The translations under genes and the position numbers were made by a program. 64,000 nucleotides of DNA. It comes from an uncultured Faecalicoccus sp. (lineage in GTDB: Bacteria; Bacillota_I; Bacilli_A; Erysipelotrichales; Erysipelotrichaceae). Below the pieces are notes generated by a model. It was not told where the DNA came from, searched no databases, and saw only the letters and a list, made by a program, of their open reading frames with translations. The DNA lies in the NCBI GenBank assembly GCA_902497095.1, contig CABVDD010000004.1, positions 1-64,000 of the forward strand, read 5' to 3'. How positions within the stretch are numbered: position 1 is the stretch's first letter; the number at the start of each line of letters is the position of its first letter. Shown one piece after another: positions 59,323-64,000 of the stretch.

Positions 59323-60714
59323 TTATTTACCTTCTTTGACTAGCTGTTGTACAACTGGATCTTTGATTTGTACATGTTCTTGTTTTAATCTTTGAATGGT
59401 TGAGGCAAACTGTGGTAAATAAGCTTCATGCGCTAACAACAATTGATCCAATACTTGTTTTGCACTTTCTCCAGATGGAATAAGAGGATTTAGTGCAAAA
59501 GCTTCCATGGCCATTCCATAGTTTCCTGTTACAGCGGCATTGATCGTACATTCTTCCATGGCTTTCATGCATTGCAGCCAACCTCTTTGAGCACTTGGAA
59601 ATTTTCCCCATGCCATAGGCGTAGCCCCTTTGGCATCAATGATGGAGCTGACTTCAACAATGGAATCGGTTGGTAATTCAGGAATGGATCCTTTGTTTTG
59701 TGTGCTAACGACCATATGAATTTTTTTATTGTTGTAGATGGCATTAATGCACTCGCAGGCAGCATCGCTGTAATAAGCGCCACCTCGCATGCTTAATTCT
59801 TCTGGTTTATGATCTAACTCCTTGTTTTTATAAAGTTCGAACAGTTTTTCTTCGGTTTGTTTAACTTGTTGCCCTCTTGTACCAATCGTATGGTATTCTT
59901 CCAGACTATGTTTTAACATTTCTTCCTGACGATAATAATAGCGATGATATCCACATGGGATCATCTGCATTTGTTCGATTTGTTCTTTAAAGAATGGAAC
60001 ATTATTAATATTGGCCGGTAATCCTATATCTTTTCCTTCAAATAAAGCATCGATGACTTTTTGTGTTACATTATTGCCATGTTTATCATAAACTTTATGC
60101 CAATGAAAATGATTGATTCCGGCAAATTGATAAGTTAGATCTTTTGGATCATAGCCAATGGCTATAGGCTCTTTCATCATGGCGATGACTGGTACGTTAC
60201 AAAGTCCTATACATTTATTCCAATTTCCATATTGAATAACGGCTTCTGTTACCATACCGCTAGGATTAGTGAAGTTGATCAACCAGGCATCAGGACATAC
60301 TTCTTTCATGTCTTTTACAATATCTAAGATTACAGGAATGGTTCGAAAAGCTTTAAATATGCCACCGGCACCATTTGTTTCCTGGCCTAACATGCCATAA
60401 GATAGCGGAATTCTCTCATCTTTTATACGTGCTTCCAAAAAACCGACACGAAATTGTGTGGTTACAAAATCGGCATCTTTTAAAGCTTCTTTTCGATTTA
60501 AACTTACATATATTTTGACATCATGACCAGCTGCTTTCCACATTCTTTGTGCCATCTGGGCATCTATATTTACTTTTTCCTGACCGTTTTCTACATCGAC
60601 CAGCCATATTTCACGAATGGGCAATTCTTCATATCTTCGAATAAATCCTTCCATTAATTCAGGCGTATAGCTGCTTCCACCGCCAATCGTAACAATTTTT
60701 AATCCTTGTTTCAT
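59323..60714 (-). CDS. Glycoside hydrolase family 4 (6-phospho-glycosidase-like)
   Basis: A 463-residue NAD- and Mn-dependent GH4 enzyme. TIGGGSSYTPELMEGFI binds NAD; NFTNPSGMVTEAV, GLCNVPV (metal Cys) and FAGINHFHWHKV (metal His) are typical. These hydrolyse phosphorylated disaccharides delivered by a PTS, by oxidation at C3. Alpha or beta specificity is undecided. AAGGAGG sets the start at 60714; earlier in-frame codons run through the operator region. Confidence 0.9.
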   Translation of the reverse strand: MKQGLKIVTIGGGSSYTPELMEGFIRRYEELPIREIWLVDVENGQEKVNIDAQMAQRMWKAAGHDVKIYVSLNRKEALKDADFVTTQFRVGFLEARIKDERIPLSYGMLGQETNGAGGIFKAFRTIPVILDIVKDMKEVCPDAWLINFTNPSGMVTEAVIQYGNWNKCIGLCNVPVIAMMKEPIAIGYDPKDLTYQFAGINHFHWHKVYDKHGNNVTQKVIDALFEGKDIGLPANINNVPFFKEQIEQMQMIPCGYHRYYYRQEEMLKHSLEEYHTIGTRGQQVKQTEEKLFELYKNKELDHKPEELSMRGGAYYSDAACECINAIYNNKKIHMVVSTQNKGSIPELPTDSIVEVSSIIDAKGATPMAWGKFPSAQRGWLQCMKAMEECTINAAVTGNYGMAMEAFALNPLIPSGESAKQVLDQLLLAHEAYLPQFASTIQRLKQEHVQIKDPVVQQLVKEGK

Positions 60715-60793
60715 ATTTCGTTCCTCCTTGCAGCTTGAATGTATATCTGTTTTTAAATCAGTGCAATAGCATAAAGTGTTGTAGAGATTTTTT

Positions 60794-60840
60794 TCCAGAA
60801 ATAATAAAAAGTTCCAGAAAATTTTGAAACTTTCTGAAAC
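60794..60840 (-). promoter_or_regulatory. Inverted-repeat operator for the RpiR regulator
   Basis: GTTCCAGAAA (60811-60820) and TTTCTGAAAC (60831-60840) are inverted repeats (one mismatch) ten bases apart, with a further TTCCAGAA at 60794. They lie between the regulator and the GH4 gene it probably controls. Confidence 0.5.
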
Positions 60841-60842
60841 TT

Positions 60843-61697
60843 TTAGTCTAAACGATCGTCCATAAAATCCATAGATTTCCATACATAATTTTGATTGTTT
60901 TCACGATCTAAATTATAAATACATCCAAAAAGAACATCCATGACATATTGTAATGCGATATGACTGGCATATTGCGAAATGCGATCTTGTAGTTTTTCTG
61001 TATCACTTAAAGCTATATGATGTTGGATATATTGTGGATAATAGTTGCATCCTATTCGTGAAATCAAGATGACAGGCACATGTTTTTCATCTAACTTTTT
61101 TAATAGAGGAAGAATGAAAGAGGCTTTACCGGAATAGGATAAAATCAAAGCTGCATGACTAGTGTCAGATGCCAAGGCATATAAACGCTGTTCATAGAAA
61201 GAAACAGGACAATTTATCTCTTTTCCGATAGTTATCATCTGATCTTGAAAGTTTTTGGCAACATGCATATTATGCGCGTGCGTATAAATATCGATGGTTT
61301 GAGCATGAAATAATAAAGAAGCTACTTCTTGTAAAGTAGAAGGATCTAAGCAGGAAATAGTATCTCGAACACTTTTTTCGTACAGTTTTGCGAGCTTGTC
61401 GGCAATATCCATGGGCTTATCAGACTTTGTGAAAGGATAGTTTACATCAATATCGTGTTGTGTCAGTTTACTGTTTGAGAGATCCTGTGATAGCTGCACT
61501 TTGACATCGTTAAAACCACTGCATCCAATCTTTTTACAAAACCGGTGAATGGCAGATTTGGAAAAATAAATCGTATCACTTAGATCTTGTAAAGACATGT
61601 GAATCACATCTTGTGAATGATTGAGAATAAATTGAGCGATTTCCGTTTCAGCCGGTGTTAAGTGTTTACAAGAGCGTATACGTTTTTCTAATGTCAT
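60843..61697 (-). CDS. RpiR-family regulator of the GH4 operon
   Basis: A 284-residue regulator. The N-terminal RpiR helix-turn-helix (MSLQDLSDTIYFSKSAIHRF) and the C-terminal SIS sugar-phosphate domain (about 125-255, with ALILSYSGKASFILPLLKKL) are clear. It probably senses the phosphosugar product of the linked glycosidase. 128 bases separate it from the GH4 start. Confidence 0.88.
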   Translation of the reverse strand: MTLEKRIRSCKHLTPAETEIAQFILNHSQDVIHMSLQDLSDTIYFSKSAIHRFCKKIGCSGFNDVKVQLSQDLSNSKLTQHDIDVNYPFTKSDKPMDIADKLAKLYEKSVRDTISCLDPSTLQEVASLLFHAQTIDIYTHAHNMHVAKNFQDQMITIGKEINCPVSFYEQRLYALASDTSHAALILSYSGKASFILPLLKKLDEKHVPVILISRIGCNYYPQYIQHHIALSDTEKLQDRISQYASHIALQYVMDVLFGCIYNLDRENNQNYVWKSMDFMDDRLD

Positions 61698-61793
61698 GAC
61701 TTCCTCTTTTCTTAGTTCATAGTATCATATTCATAGAAAAGATTGTGTAAAAAACAAAATTTGGACTACAATACAATCAAGGAGATCAATCAT

Positions 61794-62537
61794 ATGGACA
61801 AAAAAGATATTCAGACATTGTTGCAGGAAGTGCGAAAAATTGGAGAGCCATTAAAACAAGTGCAGGAAATTAATGTAGAATCCAAAAATGGAATTCAGGA
61901 TCTTGTGACAAACATGGACAAAGATACAGAACAAAAATTAAGAAACGTACTACAGACATTTACTCCGGGATGTACATTTATTGGAGAAGAAGGAAATCAG
62001 ATAGAAAGCGATTCTATGTGGATCATTGATCCTATTGATGGAACGACAAACTTTATCAATGCGCAAGAGGAATATGCGATATGTTTGGCTTATGTAAAAA
62101 ACAGAGAACCTATATTAGGAATTGTGTATGACGTGATGCAGGATAATATGTATTGGGCTTATAAAGGGAATGGAGCCTATATAAATAATGAGAAAGTAGT
62201 GCGAAAATTACCAAAAAGAGCACTTTCTCAATGTGTATGGGAAGCCAGCTTAAATACACTGCTTGTTTTTCCTAAACTGATCGATCTATTTAAAAAGACA
62301 AGAGGACATCGATCTAGAGGTTGTTGCAGCTTATCTGTCATATCAACAGCTTTGGGAAAGACAGATTTTTATCTAACAGAACAAGCTAAGTGTTGGGATT
62401 ATGCTGCAGCAGATATATTTTTAAAAGAATGCCAAGGCATATCCTGGTGTAAAGATGATTTCTTTAGCTGTAAGCCAAATTTATACATAGCCGCCCATTC
62501 TGAAGAAATAATTGAGATTATAAAAGAGTATTTGTAA
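61794..62537 (+). CDS. Inositol monophosphatase family protein
   Basis: A 247-residue Mg-dependent phosphatase. FIGEEGNQ, WIIDPIDGTTNFINAQEEYA and the late CWDYAAADIFLKEC are the metal-binding motifs. Substrates in this family include inositol phosphates, 3'-phosphoadenosine 5'-phosphate and NADP. AAGGAG sets the start at 61794. Divergent from the RpiR gene, so a link to phosphosugar use is possible. Confidence 0.88.
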   Translation: MDKKDIQTLLQEVRKIGEPLKQVQEINVESKNGIQDLVTNMDKDTEQKLRNVLQTFTPGCTFIGEEGNQIESDSMWIIDPIDGTTNFINAQEEYAICLAYVKNREPILGIVYDVMQDNMYWAYKGNGAYINNEKVVRKLPKRALSQCVWEASLNTLLVFPKLIDLFKKTRGHRSRGCCSLSVISTALGKTDFYLTEQAKCWDYAAADIFLKECQGISWCKDDFFSCKPNLYIAAHSEEIIEIIKEYL

Positions 62538-62564
62538 GGAATCTATAACGGATTCCTTTTTTTA
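62536..62564 (+). terminator. Terminator after the inositol monophosphatase gene
   Basis: AAGGAATC / GATTCCTT with a seven-base loop and T residues. Confidence 0.8.
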
Positions 62565-62642
62565 AACCCGTTCTTTAAAAATCCATTACAATAGAAAATC
62601 AATAATATAACTAAAATAAAGCTAAAATCGAACAAAAACACA

Positions 62643-62674
62643 TTGACATAATTATACGGGGGGGGGGGTACTAT
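62643..62674 (+). promoter_or_regulatory. Promoter with an 11-G tract between -35 and -10 (phase-variation candidate)
   Basis: TTGACA at 62643-62648 is perfect. The spacer includes eleven G at 62658-62668. The nearest -10-like box, TACTAT at 62669-62674, is 20 bases away; TATTGT at 62672 is 23 away. Loss of three G would give the ideal 17 for the former. Slippage in this tract would switch transcription of the surface protein. Confidence 0.6.
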
Positions 62675-62682
62675 TGTTATAA

Positions 62683-62722
62683 GTAGAGATAAAGAGAAAT
62701 CTCTACGAGGGTTATTTTTTTT
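62683..62722 (+). promoter_or_regulatory. 5' leader hairpin and T tract before the surface protein
   Basis: GTAGAGAT (62683-62690) pairs with ATCTCTAC (62699-62706), followed after eight bases by eight T. The spacing is longer than a normal terminator; it may stabilise or attenuate the mRNA. Confidence 0.45.
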
Positions 62723-62763
62723 GTACAAAAAAGAAAACTAAAAAGAGATTAGGAGGGGTTTAG

Positions 62764-64000
62764 ATGAATCGCAAAAAAATAACTAAGGCTGCGGTAACAG
62801 GATTAGTTGCGGTTAGCATGGTCCCTGCAATGGCGGCACCTATCGTTGCCAATGCGGAAGACAAGACTAATGAAGCTACAAGCAATGAAGAAACCGTTGT
62901 CAAAACACAGAATGAAGTGGAGACTAATGATGTATCACAGAGTGAGACTGAGGCAGTAGCAGAAACACAGAATGAGTCAGAAACAGTAGGGGAAGAGAAA
63001 AAAATCCATTGGAAAGAGCCTGTAAAGGTGATTTATTATGACGTTACAACAGAAACCCCGGTTCATGAAGAAACGATGTATATTTTTACGGATCAGAGTT
63101 CTATAAATGTCAGTAGAATTCCTGTATATGAAGGATACGAATTTGATGGTAACCAATCTGAATATGATATAGATTGGGGTTGGCCTTTTCCTTTTGTTTA
63201 TGACAATAAAGTTACTGTAAACGTAAAGCCTGTAAAACCAGAGCCAACGACTAAAGAGGTACAGGTATTCTACCTTGATGATCGTGGAAATCAGTGGGGG
63301 ATGGAAACAGTAACCATTGATAAAGATGCAGATAAAATTGATACATCTATTTTGAAGGATATCCCAGAAGACTATGAAATCGTAAATCCAGGTGAAGCAG
63401 TCATTAATGAAAATGGTTGGATCGATGTATTAGTACAAAAGAAAAAACAAACTAAAGAGGTACAAGTATTCTACCTTGATAATCGCGGAAATCAGTGGGG
63501 GATGGAAACAGTAACCATTGATAAAGATGCAGATAAAATTGATACATCTATTTTGAAGGATATCCCAGAAGACTATGAAATCGTAAATCCAGGTGAAGCA
63601 GTCATTAATGAAAATGGTTGGATCGATGTATTAGTACAGAAGAAAAAACAAACTAAAGAAGTGCAGGTATTCTACATTGATGATAATGGAAATCAATGGG
63701 GCGAGGAAATAGTAACTGTTGATAAAGATGCCAAAAAGATTAATACATCCATTTTAAAGAACGTACCAGAAGGATACGAAATTAAAGAGCTTGGAGATGT
63801 AAATATCAGTGAATATGGATGGGTTGAAATTGGAGTACGTAAGATAGAAACAACGAAGCAAGTTCAAGTATTCTACATTGATGACAATGGAAATCAATGG
63901 GGCGAAGAAATAGTAATCGTTGATAAAGATGCTGAAAAGATTAATACATCCATTTTAAAGAACGTACCAGAAGGATACGAAATTAAAGAGCTTGGAGATG
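62764..64000 (+). CDS. Sec-exported surface protein with 67-residue tandem repeats (5' part)
   Basis: The open frame runs off the window end (412 codons seen). MNRKKITKAAVTGLVAVSMV starts a signal peptide, probably cut near ANA-ED. A Glu/Thr/Gln-rich region (about 33-80) and a unique beta-rich domain (about 80-160) precede 67-residue repeats from residue 163: VQVFYLDDRGNQWG, KDADKIDTSILKD, PEDYEI, then NENGWIDVLVQKK. Four copies begin before the window ends. Such proteins are usually wall-anchored adhesins; the anchor must lie beyond 64000. AGGAGGGG precedes the ATG. Confidence 0.88.
   Translation, partial: MNRKKITKAAVTGLVAVSMVPAMAAPIVANAEDKTNEATSNEETVVKTQNEVETNDVSQSETEAVAETQNESETVGEEKKIHWKEPVKVIYYDVTTETPVHEETMYIFTDQSSINVSRIPVYEGYEFDGNQSEYDIDWGWPFPFVYDNKVTVNVKPVKPEPTTKEVQVFYLDDRGNQWGMETVTIDKDADKIDTSILKDIPEDYEIVNPGEAVINENGWIDVLVQKKKQTKEVQVFYLDNRGNQWGMETVTIDKDADKIDTSILKDIPEDYEIVNPGEAVINENGWIDVLVQKKKQTKEVQVFYIDDNGNQWGEEIVTVDKDAKKINTSILKNVPEGYEIKELGDVNISEYGWVEIGVRKIETTKQVQVFYIDDNGNQWGEEIVIVDKDAEKINTSILKNVPEGYEIKELGD
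63250..64000 (+). repeat. 201-bp tandem repeats in the surface protein gene
   Basis: Copies start at 63250, 63451, 63652 and 63853. Copies 1 and 2 differ at only a few bases; copies 3 and 4 are likewise close to each other, but the two pairs differ clearly. The fourth copy is cut by the window end. Confidence 0.92.

Noticed and set aside
60715..60882. N-terminal extension of the GH4 enzyme
   Set aside because: The frame is open, but it runs through the operator and promoter region. A strong AAGGAGG site and the conserved MKQGLKIVTIGGG start mark 60714.
62658..62668. The G run as a sequencing artefact
   Set aside because: Homopolymer length may be imprecise, but a long G run flanked by a promoter in AT-rich DNA is unlikely to be pure error. 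Kept as a finding with length uncertain.
1..64000. tRNA or rRNA genes
   Set aside because: No cloverleaf-like or conserved rRNA segments were recognised while reading either strand; a dedicated scan could still find a missed tRNA.

Overview
The window is low-GC Firmicutes DNA from a fermentative, sugar-phosphotransferase-rich anaerobe. An Erysipelotrichia-type gut bacterium fits best: AT-rich codon use, AGGAGG ribosome sites, many PTS and AKR genes, a PotC-PotD fusion, a mannose-family PTS behind a sigma-54 promoter, and a Sec-exported repeat protein. This assignment is an inference from gene content. No rRNA, tRNA, CRISPR array or intact insertion sequence was seen.

Layout. 1-3739: the C-terminal scrap of a LevR-type activator, a sigma-54 (-24/-12) promoter, a mannose-family PTS (EIIA, B, C, D) and a membrane protein with a helical cytoplasmic domain. 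3740-4534: AT-rich DNA with a 21-bp tandem repeat and a decayed start of a BREX-type pglZ. 4584-9570: polyamine transporter operon (XRE-cupin regulator, PotA with an inserted domain, PotB, PotC-PotD fusion). 9676-18309: ascorbate-type (ula) locus with a divergent DeoR regulator. Inside it, 14918-17485 is a conspicuously GC-richer block encoding an uncharacterised FG-GAP-like protein, UlaF and UlaE, and no UlaD is present. 18332-22530: cell-wall hydrolase, exported nuclease, dipeptidase, and the alkylation-repair pair ogt-tag. 22531-29426: redox/electrophile cluster (LysR, two AKRs, MerR with an AdhR-like operator, flavodoxin, cupin, flavin reductase, Fe-S AKR, DUF362). 29444-31775: rpmE with a leader hairpin, an aminotransferase, a lipoprotein. 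31982-35059: comFA-comFC and a coiled-coil membrane protein. 35120-37515: glmU (short)-prs-arsC-like. 37516-42898: siroheme genes (hemC, cobA-hemD fusion, Met8/CbiX-like protein), bioY, and a convergent siroheme-type sulfite/nitrite reductase. 42951-51964: tatD, a small DUF6442/XRE pair, corC preceded by a tiny leader ORF and terminator, a GntR-deoC-reductase-rpiA locus, a CmpB-family membrane protein, a HAD phosphatase, a second bioY and an XRE regulator. 52185-53872: an Lsa-like ABC-F gene with leader peptides and attenuator, broken near its 3' end. 53905-55551: DeoR and a second deoC with a structured leader. 55558-62564: SWIM/SNF2 helicase, a C_GCAxxG_C_C protein, a GH4 glycosidase with its RpiR regulator, an inositol-monophosphatase-family gene. 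62643-64000: a surface protein of 67-residue tandem repeats whose promoter contains a run of 11 G.

The genes describe import and phosphorylation of several sugars, each with a local regulator (LevR/sigma-54, DeoR twice, GntR, RpiR), pentose-phosphate and deoxyribose-phosphate breakdown, polyamine uptake, detoxification of reactive carbonyls, siroheme-dependent reduction and DNA uptake. The most interesting regulatory signals are the poly-G promoter, the 16-codon leader ORF before corC, the ABC-F attenuator and the deoC leader. The most interesting protein-level oddities are the PotA insertion, the shortened GlmU, the FG-GAP-like protein in the ula locus, and the altered siroheme enzymes.
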